From: Juglans regia
Taxonomy: Eukaryota > Streptophyta > Magnoliopsida > Fagales > Juglandaceae
Assembly (NCBI RefSeq): GCF_001411555.2
Contig: NC_049910.1
Span: 28,119,150 to 28,183,149, forward strand
Length of the DNA: 64,000 bases
Direction: 5' to 3'
Shown here piece by piece: positions 45,366-56,872 of this stretch. The translations under genes were made by a program, and so were the position numbers. How positions within the stretch are numbered: the first letter of the stretch is position 1; the number at the start of each line of letters is the position of its first letter. Below the pieces are notes generated by a model. That model was not told the DNA's origin. It ran no database searches and saw nothing but the letters and a program-made list of their open reading frames with translations.

Positions 45366-45546
45366 ATATGTTGGCCCTTTTTCAGATTGTAGGGAAGGTT
45401 TGGCTGGTTGCTTATAGAGTGGCCTTACCGAACTATTTTGGCGGTATGTTCTTAAGTCTGCTCTTAGTTGAATCTTATTCGTGTCTTAGTCTTAATGTTG
45501 ACCTTGCCAATTTCGAGGATGAAATTTTATTTAAGGGGAGGGAGAA
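45366..45546 (+). other. Deleted chromodomain region and polypurine tract of element 3
   Basis: About 180 bp stand where element 2 has about 450 bp. The frame shows LRYVGPFS, then [13 protein letters not shown], and jumps to a pol-end LANFEDEILFKG, so the chromodomain is gone. The run AAGGGGAGGGAGAA before 45547 is the polypurine tract, altered by an A compared with elements 1 and 2. Confidence 0.75.
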
Positions 45547-47801
45547 TGTAACACCCCATATTTTAGTGTATTTTTACTGAAAGAATTATTTTTATGGATT
45601 CAAAATTTTATTCTCTTATTTTAAAATTATTGGATTTTTAATTGGGTTATTTTTATGATTTTTAGTTTACGAAAATTATTTTCGAAGTGATTTCTTTAAA
45701 TTAATTATTGTTATGTGTTTAAATTTCTTCTCGAATTAAATTAAATTATTATCGAGTTTAATTAATTATTTTAATTATAATCATTGTGTTTGAAATATTT
45801 TATTTCACAAGCTGTTTTAAAACCGTTTCTGCTGGATCATTTTTGTGACCCAAGATGTGAGGATTGGACCTCATTTCTTTCCCTACATTTTTCCTTTTTC
45901 TCTTTTTTTTCTTTTCCCTTTTTTCTTTTTTTCCTTCTTCTTTCTTTTCTTTTTCTTTTTTTCTTCTTCTCTGGTCATCTCCCGCGCGACCCTCTCTCTT
46001 TCTCTCTCCCCGTGGGTCCGTCCATTCCCCCCAGCCTGCCGCCGTCGGGCCGCCGTGCGCGACACCGCCCACCCCATCGTGCTCCCCATCGGCCGGCGAC
46101 CTCACCCCACCAACCTCACCACCATTTGCGCCGCCGTTAACCACCACCAGCCCTTCAAAGCCGCGGCGCCACTTTCGCTCCAGCGCCGCCGTCGCACCAC
46201 CTCCGACCACCATCTTCTCACCAGTTCATCCTCTACCTCGTAGCAACCCATTGGACCCAACCCCAGCTCAAATCCGTCACCGGTGAAGCACATCCAACTC
46301 CATTTTTGTTTTGGGTATTTTTGGCCTAAAAACACCTTTTGCGCCGCCACCCACGTCCAACCACCACCACCACTAGCTTCACCGACCTCCATAGGCCCTA
46401 CCCTATCAATCTTGGATCTTCGTTTGCACCTGTTGAAAAGTTGGTAATTGTGACCCACGGCCACAGTGTATTTTACACTGTGGTGTTGCTCAGACGTCGC
46501 CTTTTTCAACTTCGTGATCATTCGGAAATTGCTATATTGCATTGTAAGTATTTCTCCAAAGAACTTTCGTAATTTAAATATATTTTTGCACTAACTCATT
46601 TCACTGTATTTATTTGACATGCCGGACTGAGTTCGAGGAGTTTAGGGGTCGGATGGATTTGTGATTGGAGTTGTTGGTTAGTTTGTTTGAATAGATTATT
46701 GGTTACTGATGAGTTGTCTGATTGGATTTGTTGGGAGTGGTTATTGATGGATGTTGGATTGGTGTTGGTACATGTGCATTTCATCATTTCATGCATGATC
46801 ATGTTTGTAAAGGAAAACTGGGTTTTCGTGTATTGCATTCATGCTCATGTGTGATTTGAAAAGTTATGATTTTATGTGATAATATTTTTGGGTGCATGTG
46901 TATCACGACCCCAAGCCGAGATGGGGCATTAACTCGGTGGAGCTCCTCTGGTTACTCGGGAGCGGAATATACTGAGTAACGTCCCATGGGTTGTCGCCGG
47001 GCGACAATGGAATCGGACGAGATGGTCTCGTGCCGACTCCGTGGTCCTTCTACTGGCGGGGACTAGAGGATGTCTGGCCATGTACGCACTGGGCGCAGAA
47101 CTAGGCATCGCTCGTTGCGTAGTGTGGGTGCTTGGCCATGTACGCGCCGGGCGCGGAACTGAGTACCGCTACGAAGCCAGGACGTGCGAGTGGTCCATAG
47201 GGGAGGCCATGGTGCATATGGAATTAATGCACTATTTTCTGGGAAAATAGTGCGAGTTGGAATTCTGAGTAAACCATTTTCTGGGAAAGTGTTTTATGGA
47301 TATTTTGGGCCAAAATGAGATTTTGGCGTGTGTTGAAATAATTATTTTCGAGGAAAATGATGTGTTGAGTAAAATACATATTTTTCATGTGCATGCATGT
47401 TAGTTGCATTTAATGCATTTTATATTACGTTGTTATTTTGGGTCATACTTACCTGCGATACCATTTTGTGGTAACGCAGATTTTGATGAAGATGAGGAGG
47501 AGGAGGGCGAGCCTGAGGAGACGGCTCCGCCCTAGGAGTGATCTGGGATCACTCGTTTATTTATCCGAAACTATTGTATTTTATTTTATTATGGATGACT
47601 GTATAACTGCTATTTTTATTTTTACTGATGTTTTGATTGTAAATAAATTCTGGTACTTGGTTGACTATCTGCTGCGTTATTTTATTTGTACACCGTTGCA
47701 TGTACACACACTGGCACTTCATTGGGATGTGTGACCGTGTTGTCACCATCCTGGTGTCTCGATCCCCGTGTATTTATATAAGGGAGATTGGGGGCGCCAC
47801 A
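45547..47801 (+). repeat. Element 3 3' LTR
   Basis: TGTAACACCCCATATT to GGGGGCGCCACA, 2255 bp, visibly closer to its partner than the two LTRs of element 1 are to each other. The acidic short frame is kept but ends two codons early (GAG to TAG at about 47533). The pyrimidine tract is at 45895-45977. Confidence 0.94.
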
Positions 47802-48600
47802 TATAGACTAATATTTCTTTTTTAGCAATGGAGTACTGTGAACAAAGCAAATAGATCAAATTTAAAGATAAATCATCATGCAGGTTCTCGATCTTTCCAT
47901 CATTTGTCTAACAAAATAGTAAGTTATTTTAGTGCCCGTAAAATATTAACATATAATACACATTTTCTTATTTAAGTTCTAATATAAATTTTCCTTTTGC
48001 AGAAAGAAGAAAGTCCCACTGACTATGATTTGACCCAATTGTATGCTAAAACACATAAAAATCATGATGGTGTTTGGGCTTGTCCCGAAGCAGAGGTAAA
48101 TTATATAAGTTTAAGTTTATTTAATTCCATTGTCACATGATATTTTTGTTAGTTATACTAACTTTAATGTTTTTGTTTTTGTAGGACGAGATGATATCTC
48201 TTGAGGAAACTGTTGGGGATCCATCTGATGCATCATCTATCAACGATGCTCAAATCCTTTCTCAAGTTCTTGGATCACGTTCTGGATATTTGAGGGGCTT
48301 AGAACGTTACGTAAAACCATCATCATCGTTCTATTTTCGAGCCAAATCGAATGACGACAAAACTAAGGAATTGGAGGTAGCAGCACTTGAGATAGAATGA
48401 TTGAGATCCAAGTAAAAAGAGTTGCTGGCCCGATTAGATCAAACAGCGGATTTGGAGGCGAGATTAGAAGAGATGATGCATTTGAATAACCAAAAATTGT
48501 TTGAACAATTCCAGTCAATGATGTCCAAAACTCTATGCCACTACCATAGTCTTCAAATTTATCTTTTCTTTCATTGCTATTATGATGTTCCAAAATATTT

Positions 48601-49303
48601 GAACAGTTGATATTTGAATTACAAATTGTGTAATATTAATATGATATTTTTAATTAAATTCTGATCTGTATGATGAATACAGTTCTAACGGTAAATTACC
48701 ATTTGTAATTTCATTTGAACCAAAACAGACTCATTCGAATGAAAACTACCCCATTCAAACGACAAAAGAGAAATACGGACGTTCAAACAATTAATTATTT
48801 GTTCGAACAACAGTTATGTGCAAAACCCTGTTCGAAAGGATATAATTTCTGAAAATAAAATTTTTGTTCAAACATACATAATTTTTTTTTGAACACAAGT
48901 CGTTTGAAATTTTTATTAGTTCGAACGCATAAAATTTGTTTGAACACTCTGTTCGTTCGAACATGATCAAATATGGACATTAGTTCGATTGAATATTTCA
49001 TATTATTCGAATGGACATCTCTGTTCAGACGGAGAAATATTCCATTCGAACAATATATTGAGATGAAATCGGTTCGTCTAAAAAAAATTATCCGTTCGAA
49101 CGGTTTTGACTGGATCCGACCAATTTCGTCTCTAAAAATGATTTTTTGAGACGAATTTTGATTTTCATCTCCAAAACATTATTGAGACAGATTTTCCGAG
49201 ACAAATTTGAGACAAAATTTTTTCATCTCCAAATATAATTTGGGACGAAAATTGTGTTTTTTGAGACAAGTTTTTGTCTGAAAAAACACAATCTCTTGTA
49301 GTG
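48601..49303. repeat. CACTA right terminus with dense TTCGAAC subterminal repeats
   Basis: TTCGAAC, TTCAAAC and CATTCGAA motifs recur in both orientations from about 48690 to 49110. GAGACGAAATTT-type blocks follow to the terminus CTTGTAGTG. The density is higher than at the left end. This is the expected architecture of En/Spm-type termini. Confidence 0.82.
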
Positions 49304-49306
49304 AAC

Positions 49307-49977
49307 TTTACTTCAGCAATGCCGTAAATCAACCACCATCCCATTCATACCATTTTTGGTCTAAGATTTTATAGTCATTTGGTACTCCTTATGTCACATA
49401 TTGAGGTTGAATTAAAGAGATGTGATAAATGCAAAATAAGGGGCTAGAACTTGAGAGGAATCGGAGCTAAAGTTGCTGAATTTTCTGCACTAGCTTGTAC
49501 AGCCAATAAAATCCTTAGTACCTATTTCAAAATAGCCCTTCTTCAACTATAATCCCAACTACACAAGCAATGAACTAGCGTTGAAGAAAAATTGGAAATA
49601 GGCATGATTTATGGGTAGACATAGCATAAAAATAGCAAGAGATAGTTCTTGATAAACCAGAAAATTCTACGAGAAAACTTACCAGTTTAAAAAAAACTTA
49701 CTTGAAAAGTGATTAGCTTGGGTAGAAGGTAAAAAGACTAAATACTAATCTCTACTAGTTTAACACATAAAAATGGAGGCCTAAACATAATTGAGAAGTG
49801 ATTCAAATAGTGGAAGAAGTAGAATTAAAACTATAGCAAAACCTTTTTGTAGAAACTGTATAGCTTGGAACAAAACAAGGTAGAAAGTCATCTCACCTCT
49901 TCAAGCAGTAGATTGCATGAATTATGCATGTTTCCACCTTCCCTCCACTTGGTTACACACCTAACTAAACAAGTATT
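49307..49977. other. Unassigned DNA right of the CACTA
   Basis: No gene, element end or repeat recognised in these 670 bp. Confidence 0.4.
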
Positions 49978-51828
49978 AGGGGTGTAACGCCCCTGTCCCG
50001 CACGGGTTGGAGAGTTATTTCCTACCACTTAAAGTCACATTTCAACAATATAATTATAGACTCAAAATTTCTAATATCATATAGAAATTTCAATTCAAAC
50101 TAATTTCTTCAATATAATCAATTTTCCAAAATGCCAAGTCATCATAACACAATAAAATTTCTTAATAAAAAAAGGCCAATACTCATAAAAATTTTCTATG
50201 CTTAATCCACTATACTTTAAATCATCTCACCTAAAGCATCATAATCTTGATCCTCAGCTAAACCATCAAAATATCAGAAAAATATTGTCGAGATAAGGGG
50301 TGAGTTATCAACAACTCAGTAAGCAGATAACTTATACTAGCATGTAAACATAAACATTTATAAAGTTTGGTATGCAGAACAAAACGTTTACTTTCAGAAT
50401 GTAGAAACAACATATTTACTTTCAAAATGCATAAACAAAACTTGTTACAAAACATCAGAGCGAAACTTTTAGAAAAAATTTCTTATTCAAAAATCTTTCG
50501 ACATATCATAAATTGAAACATCATCTTCATATCATATCGGAGTATTCCATTGGGACGAATACCATGTTTTACCCCCTTGGTAGGGTTTTAAACCACCATT
50601 ATACCCATGGTAGGACCTTAACAGAAACAAAAAAGAATATCATCGGAACTAGTTCATATATAGATACAGAATCAGAAATTCATGCCAAGGTTTTAAGATG
50701 TCATATCATATCAAAACAAGTACTGAACATCTTCAGATCATTTCATATATTCGAAATAAACATAATCAAAACATCTTCATTTATTCGCAACATAACTTTT
50801 AGATTCTCATATTTGCTCTTTTTGCATAGTTCAGAAACAGAATGCACAAAATTAGCTCATGTCTACACCAGTCATGATAGAAAATACTTTCTCTTATATA
50901 TAATTTATGCATATGTCGAACAAACATCTGAGGTCGTTTTCAGATTTCTTTTAAAAAATAAACATGCATATTTTCAAAGTCAACCTCATTTCAATTCTTT
51001 TGTGTAAAACTAGAATATGAATCCCGCTTACATGAACTTTTTAGTCTTTCAGAACTTTTTCACAACAGTTCTGAATGAAAATCAATCGTCACTTATAATA
51101 TTGCCACAAAATTTCCATAAATATCCAAAATCAACACCTTTTTCAATACTTAAACTTGAAACGCTAGGTAACTTATTTTCCTAAAAATCTAAATTTCTCG
51201 AGATCCAAAAATATCATAAATTCTCAAATACCTCGATATTCACTTAATAAATCTCTGACTAATTAAGCTCTAATTTATTTATTACCGGAATCTAACTATA
51301 AAAATTAATACTAAATAATATTATTATAAACCGTAAGTATTTTTAATTAATCCACTTTTAAGACTAATTTAAAAAATGAGCCGAACTACATTTAAAAAAA
51401 CACATAGAGTTTTTCTACAATGAGACCTAGAACCATCAATAGTAAAATCAAAATCACTTAAATGTATTCATAAAAGCACTAGGTAGTTTTATAACTTGAA
51501 GGGCAAAAAAATGTAAAAACACTTAAAAAGGTATGAGCTACTTTATGTATAAATAATAACCAAAGGCTTGATGGCATTTCCATAATTACCAAGGAAATCA
51601 TGACTAGAGTCAAATGCATACACTTGTTGAATCTGGAGAAACAAGAAAACAAAACAAAAATGAAGAGCAACAACTGAAAGAGATCCTTGTGCGACGGAGG
51701 CTCACTGTGAGGGAAGGAGGTCATAGCGAAGTTGGGTTGTTGTGGAAGGTGGCTTTCCCGAAGTCGGCGCATTGAGAGAGAGAGAGAGAGACGGTGAAAG
51801 AGAGAGAGAGTAAACTAAGAGAAGGACG

Positions 51829-52755
51829 GATGGTGCTCGCCTCTGTGTTGAAGTGGATGCTGCGAAACCACCGCTGTCTCATTTCTGGATTGGAGCGCCT
51901 GGGCTTCCTTCAAGTCGTAGGCAGGAAGTTATCTATGAAACACTCCCGGCATATTGCTCTTCTTGTAATATGCAGGGGCATAATGTAAGGACTTGTAATC
52001 CGGGGAAAGTTGGTAAGATTGGGGGAAGAAAAGTGTTTAAAAAAGTTCATCCAGAGACAAAGATTCTGGCAGATGATCAGGGGGTGGAGCAATCTGTTGA
52101 TAATGTGGATGTTCCTTCGCTGGTTGTTGTGGATAATATTGTTCATGCAGAAAATAGTAGGAGGCTGGAGCTGGAAACAGAGGATGCTGGGGTGAGTAAG
52201 GAGTCGGAGAGAGTTGATATAGATCAGGTGCAGTTGGTTCCTGAGACGGAAGTGTCCTTGCAGTTGGGAGATCAAATGGTGCAATTGATTCCTGAGAAGG
52301 AGGAACAATCGATACACAGGATTGATTCTATTACTCCTGTGAATAACAGTGTGGTGCAAGTATTGTATCCTGAGGAAACAGAGGCGAATACTGAAGAAGT
52401 ATTAGATGCTGTTGATCTGAATGGTGCTGGGAAGATTATGGGGATGGGTTATGTGGTGAATCCTATGGATGCAAATCATGAGTTGCATGCGGAAAGGATT
52501 GATAATGCTGGTCTGGAGCAGAATAAGTCAGCGGTGGAAGAGAAATATGATGAGGAAGATGCAGAAAAAATTCTGTTGGATGAAAATTGTGTTTCGGAAC
52601 CGGAATTAGAAATGCAACCAGAGGTATTCTCACAAGTGAAAGATTATTTTACTGAATCTGAGGTGAATGAAGGTAAAAAGAGGTACAACAAAAAGAAATT
52701 TATAAAAATGCGTAGCTCTTCTCGGGTGCTAGCCCGAAATTCTAACATTGATTAA
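51829..52755 (+). CDS. LINE ORF1, C-terminal part (zinc-knuckle RNA-binding protein)
   Basis: The frame is open from the truncation point: DGARLCVEVDAAKPPL, then VIYETLPAYCSSC and GHNVRTC. C-x2-C-x4-H-x4-C is the zf-CCHC_4 knuckle that follows the DUF4283 domain in plant LINE ORF1 proteins; the DUF4283 part is missing. The rest is a long acidic tail rich in Val, Glu and Asp, ending with a basic patch (KKRYNKKKFIKMRSSS). No internal ATG at the true N-terminus remains, so this is a partial gene. The stop TAA overlaps the start of ORF2. The protein would bind LINE RNA. Confidence 0.85.
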   Translation, partial: DGARLCVEVDAAKPPLSHFWIGAPGLPSSRRQEVIYETLPAYCSSCNMQGHNVRTCNPGKVGKIGGRKVFKKVHPETKILADDQGVEQSVDNVDVPSLVVVDNIVHAENSRRLELETEDAGVSKESERVDIDQVQLVPETEVSLQLGDQMVQLIPEKEEQSIHRIDSITPVNNSVVQVLYPEETEANTEEVLDAVDLNGAGKIMGMGYVVNPMDANHELHAERIDNAGLEQNKSAVEEKYDEEDAEKILLDENCVSEPELEMQPEVFSQVKDYFTESEVNEGKKRYNKKKFIKMRSSSRVLARNSNID

Positions 52756-55700
52756 TGATTGATTCCATCTTGGTATGGAATATTAGAGGGGTTGGTACCT
52801 CTAGAATCAGATTAAAGAAGTTAGTGGGAAGATATAAACCGAAAATTGTTGCTCTTTTAGAACCTTTTCAAAATTTAGAGGGTGCCCGTAAGTTGGCTAG
52901 AAGTCTAAATTTTGATAAGATTATTTCTAATGAGATGGAAGGGGGGAAAATATGGATTTTGTGGAGTAGTTTGTATAAAGTGCAAGTTGTCAGGATGGGA
53001 ATGCAATTTATTTCAGTTATGATAGAGAATGGTATGGAGAAATTTTTTCTTCATGTGATTTATGCCAAATGTTCCTGGATGGAGAGACGCTATCTGTGGG
53101 AAGAACTCAATATTAATCAGTTGGGTTTAGATCCTTGTGTTGTTGTAGGGGATTTTAATATTATCCGGAATGATTCGGAAAGGAGAAGAGGAAGGCCTAG
53201 ACCGATTGTGGCTATGGATGATTTTAATGATTGGATTCATCAAGGGGGTCTTATGGAAATGGCTAAAAAAGGGAGTAGTTTCTCTTGGTGTAATGGGCAA
53301 TCGGGTTTGGCTCGTTCATGGGCTCGGCTTGATCGTGCTCTAATGGATAGTTCTTTTAATATGTTGTTCCCTAATTCTATTTGCTCTTATTTGTCTAGAT
53401 CGACTTCAGATCATGCTCCCATGGTTATTGAGTTCAAGAAAGATCCTTTTTCTTATGGGCCGTCTCCATTTCGGTTTCAACAAATGTGGGTGGATCATCC
53501 GGATTTTCTGGATTGTGTTCGAGCTGCTTGGAGTTTACAAATGGAAGGTTCTTCGATCTTGCGTTTAAGTAAGAAATTAAAACTTACTAAGGTGATGCTT
53601 CGGGAATGGAATAAAAGAGTATTTGGTCACACACAAGGGTGTATTGAGGCCCTTGAAAATCAGGTGGAGGAGATTGAGATTCAGCTTCAATCTAATTGGG
53701 AGATGAACTTGGAGAGTGCTCTTAATGAAGCGGTTTCAAATCTAGCTGGTTGGAGAAAGCGGGAAGAGATGAGATTGGCTCAAATGGCTAAGCTTAAATG
53801 GCAGTTGGAGGGGGATAGTAATTCTAAATTTTTTCATGCTTGTCTTGCCAATAAGAGAAGGAAGAGGGTGCTTGAAATGAGTTCTAATGGGGTCAATTAT
53901 GAGAGTCCGGAGGCTATACACCTAGGGGCGGTGGAGTTTTTTCATAATTCGCTTCGTGGAGAACCTCCTTTAAAGCAATCTAATCTGGAAGATCTTATTG
54001 ATCCGGTTATTATTGAGGAGGAGAATGAGTTTTTGCTTAGACCACCCACGTTAGAGGAAGTGTTTGAGGCGTTATCTTCCATTCCTAATCAAAGCTCTCC
54101 AGGTCCTGATGGGTTTGGATCGGGCTTCTATAAAAATTGTTGGGAGGTGGTGAAGATTGATGTTTGGAAGGCTGTTGTGGAATTTTTTATGACCAAGAAT
54201 CTTCCCAAATTTTTCACAGCTTCATTTTTGGTTCTTATACCAAAGATGGAGTCTCCTACAGGTTTTGATAAGTTCCGTCCTATCAGTCTTTGTTCTGTTT
54301 TTTATAAAATTTGCTCCAAGATTATTGTTTCTCGATTAACTGGTTTTTTACCTCGCCTAATTTCTTCTGAGCAAGGTGCCTTTATTCCTGGAAGAAGTAT
54401 ATTTGAGAACATTAGTCTCACTCAGGAGTTGGTGCAGTCTATCAATAATAGAATTCATGGGGGTAATATTTTGTTAAAAGTGGATATGGCGAAAGCTTAT
54501 GATCGGGTGGATTGGGGTTTTTTGATATCGGTTTTGCAAAGGTTTGGATTCTCCTCTCAGTTTTGCGCATTGATTTATTCTTGTATTTCTAGCCCTTGGT
54601 ATTCTGTCATGATGAACGGCACTATTAAGGGTTTTTTTCCGGGTGGTCGTGGTCTTCGCCAAGGTGATCCTTTATCTCCTTATTTGTTTATAATTCAACA
54701 AGAGGTCCTTTCCCGTTTGATTCATAGGAGTGTGCAAGGAAATCAGTTTGGCCTTTTCTCTCAGGCCCGGGGTACGTCTATTATTTCTCATTTAATGTAT
54801 GCTGATGATATTATGGTTTTTTCTAATGGAAGCCAAAGAGCTGTGCGGGTTCTTCAACAAATTTTGAAGCAATATGAGAGGTGGTCGGGTCAAAATATTA
54901 ATGTTCAAAAATCTGCTTTGTATTGTTCTACTAAAATTCCACATCGGCGTAAGCAATGGATTTTACGACAAACGGGTTTTATGGAAGGGTCTTTTCCTTT
55001 CAAATACCTAGGTGTGCCAATCATTCAAGGGCGGTTGACTCAGGCTCATTTAGAAGATATGGTGAATAAAGTGAGGCAAAAGATTAGTGGATGGAAGATG
55101 AGGCTTCTTTCTTCGGGTGGAAAATTGGTTCTCTTAAGACATGTTATTTCTAGTATGCATATTCATCTTCTTGCTGTTTTACAGGTGCCTCAAGTTACTA
55201 TTGCCAAAATTCATAGATTGATTAGCTCTTTTTTTTGGGGAGAAACTGATGGGCGGAAAAAAAAAAATGGTTGGGTTGGAATAAGATTTGTAAGCCTGTG
55301 GAAGAAGGAGGTCTTGGGTTACGAAGCCTTGGTGACATTCAGAAAGCCTTGCATATGCGTTTTGCTTGGAGCCTTTTTCAAGGTAATTCTTTATGGGCTA
55401 ATTTTTTTAAAGCCAAATATGTTGGAAACCGTCCGTGGTCGCTTATTGGTAATAATAAAGGTTCTCATTTTTGGAGAATGATTGCTAATTGTATTCCGTT
55501 ATTGTTAAACAATTCTAAATGGAAGATTAAAGAGGGTGATCTTTTTTTCTGGTATGACAATTGGAGGGATAATGGTCCTTTAATTAATGAGATGGATATT
55601 ATGGGTCTTCCTTTCTTGAAAGTAAAAGATTGTAGACTTTCGGAATTTTGGGATGTGGAGTTATTGGAGGAGATGGTAGGGCAGGATAAGGTGGATGAGA

Positions 55701-56872
55701 TTGTCATTGCTTTAGCTGGCTTGAAGAATGGAAAGGATGTTCTAATTTGGACTCCAACGGATTCAGGTACTTTCTCTACTAAATCTGCATGGAATTGTAT
55801 TCGTGTGAGAGGTGATGTTATGGATTGGCATGCATGGATATGGCATAAAACTCTACCTTTAAAAATGTCTATCCATTTTTGGAGGTCATGGTTTATGGCC
55901 TTGAGTGTGGATGATAGATTACGTCGCATTGGTATCCCGCTTGTATCTAAATGTGATTGTTGCAATCGTGGTCATATAGAAGATATTAATCATGTGCTTT
56001 TTGAGGGTGAATTTCCTCATAGAGTGTGGTCTTTTTTTGGTTCTCTTATTGGAATACCTCTTGGTAGGACTTGGAAACAAAATGCTGAGGTTTGGTTTAG
56101 ACGTGCTAGCTCTTCCTCACAGGTGGGTGTTATTGTTGGCATTATTCCCATTATTATTACTTGGCGTCTTTGGAGGAGGAGATGTCTTGCTAGAATGGAA
56201 GGAATCTTGGAATCTCATAATACTGTTGTTCATTCTATTTGTGGGTGGTTAGGGTCTCTTTCTCAGGTGGCTAAGCAAAAGAACAAGTTATCTCGTCGTG
56301 ATGGCTTGTTATTGGAAGCCTTACGGATTATTCCGGTGATTCCGAAAGCTCCATGTTGTAGGGTGGTGAGGTGGGAGAAACCGCCTTTGGGGTGGTTTAA
56401 ACTGAATACTGATGGTAGTAGTATTGGTAATCCTGGTTTTTGTGGCATTGGTGGGGTTATTCGGGATGATTCTGGTGGGATGGTTCAGGCTTATGCTTCT
56501 CATATTGGTTTTGGTTCGAATAATAAGGCGGAGCTTGTAGCTCTCTTGCATGGATTGAGAAAATGCAAATCTTTGAATATTTCAAATGTGATTGTTGAAA
56601 TGGATTCTATGGTAATAATTTCTTGGTGGCTAAGAGGAAGATGTGGAGTGTGGTACCTTGAGGATTTCTGGGAGGAAATTGTTGAGTTAACTTGCTCGGT
56701 TCAATGTCAGTTTCAGCATGTCTTTCGTGAAGGTAATAGGGTGGCGGATTGGCTAGCTAAGGAAGGGGCTTCGGGTTCTGATTGGGATTTTTTTAATTTT
56801 TATAATTTGCCTCGGGTTCTTAGAGGGTTGTGTCGTTTGGACTCTTTGGGTTTTCCTTCGTTAAGATGTTAG
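52755..56872 (+). pseudogene. LINE ORF2: endonuclease, reverse transcriptase, zinc domain, RNase H (one frameshift)
   Basis: The frame from the ATG at 52755 is open for 908 codons. The APE-type endonuclease occupies roughly residues 1-230 (ILVWNIRGVG, VVVGDFNIIR, SWARLDRALM, STSDHAPMV). Reverse transcriptase follows at about residues 480-740 (FLVLIPKMESP, FRPISLCSVFYKI, GAFIPGRSIFENI, KVDMAKAYDRVDW, GLRQGDPLSPYLF, and the catalytic YADD near residue 681). At 55257-55267 an 11-A run shifts the frame. The protein continues to 56872 with the zf-RVT region (HFWRSWFMAL, CDCCNRGHIEDINHVLF) and an RNase H domain (LNTDGSSIGNPGFCGIGGVI, NNKAELVALLHGL, EMDSM, REGNRVADWLAKEG). It is otherwise intact. 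Confidence 0.92.

Larger units (their letters stand above)
39421..47801 (+). mobile_element. Element 3: complete non-autonomous Ty3/gypsy Tekay-type retrotransposon
   Basis: An 8381-bp element with TSD TATAG at 39416-39420 and 47802-47806, two LTRs of 2231 and 2255 bp, a perfect iMet primer site and a purine-rich tract. The inner part is a duplicated leader, a 2.3 kb non-coding filler, and an integrase segment; gag, protease, RT and RNase H are absent. It sits in a short intron of the CACTA TNPA-type gene. It has the same structure as element 1 on the other strand. Confidence 0.94.
39240..48570 (+). pseudogene. Transposase_24-like (TNPA-type) gene of the CACTA, interrupted by element 3
   Basis: Four exons can be read, all joined in phase 0. 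Exon a ends at 39365 (FQAIPPNKWEKVCDMFEDSA); exon b is 47826-47918 (WSTVNKANRSNLKINHHAGS, then RSFHHLSNKI); exon c is 48003-48095 (KEESPTDYDLTQLYAKTHKN); exon d runs from 48185 (DEMISLEE, ILSQVLGSRSGYLRGL). Every intron starts GT and ends AG. The motifs W..VCD.FE, NK.NR....HHAGS.SF, LY..TH and VLG.RSGY..GL are those of the plant Transposase_24 family (PF03004), the DNA-binding partner protein of CACTA elements. Exon d ends in TGA at 48398-48400. Beyond it the frame continues through another stop into a leucine-rich helix (LLARLDQTADLEARLEEMMH). The first exons are not identified. Confidence 0.82.
23849..49303. mobile_element. CACTA (En/Spm) transposon enlarged by nested retrotransposons
   Basis: The left end is CACTACAAGAAATTTG and the right end reverse-complements to CACTACAAGAGATTGTG. 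The flanking AAC at 23846-23848 and 49304-49306 is the 3-bp duplication typical of CACTA elements. Both ends carry dense TTCGAAC/GTTCGAACG subterminal motifs. Transposase_24-like exons lie near the right end and a second reverse-oriented gene lies near the left end. Subtracting elements 2 and 3 leaves roughly 5.9 kb of CACTA. The DDE transposase (Transposase_21) is not visible and may have been lost in the deletion at 38584. The element is therefore non-autonomous today. Confidence 0.88.

Noticed and set aside
51910..52359. 149-codon minus ORF within the LINE
   Set aside because: Shadow of LINE ORF1, whose zinc knuckle and continuous frame are on the plus strand.
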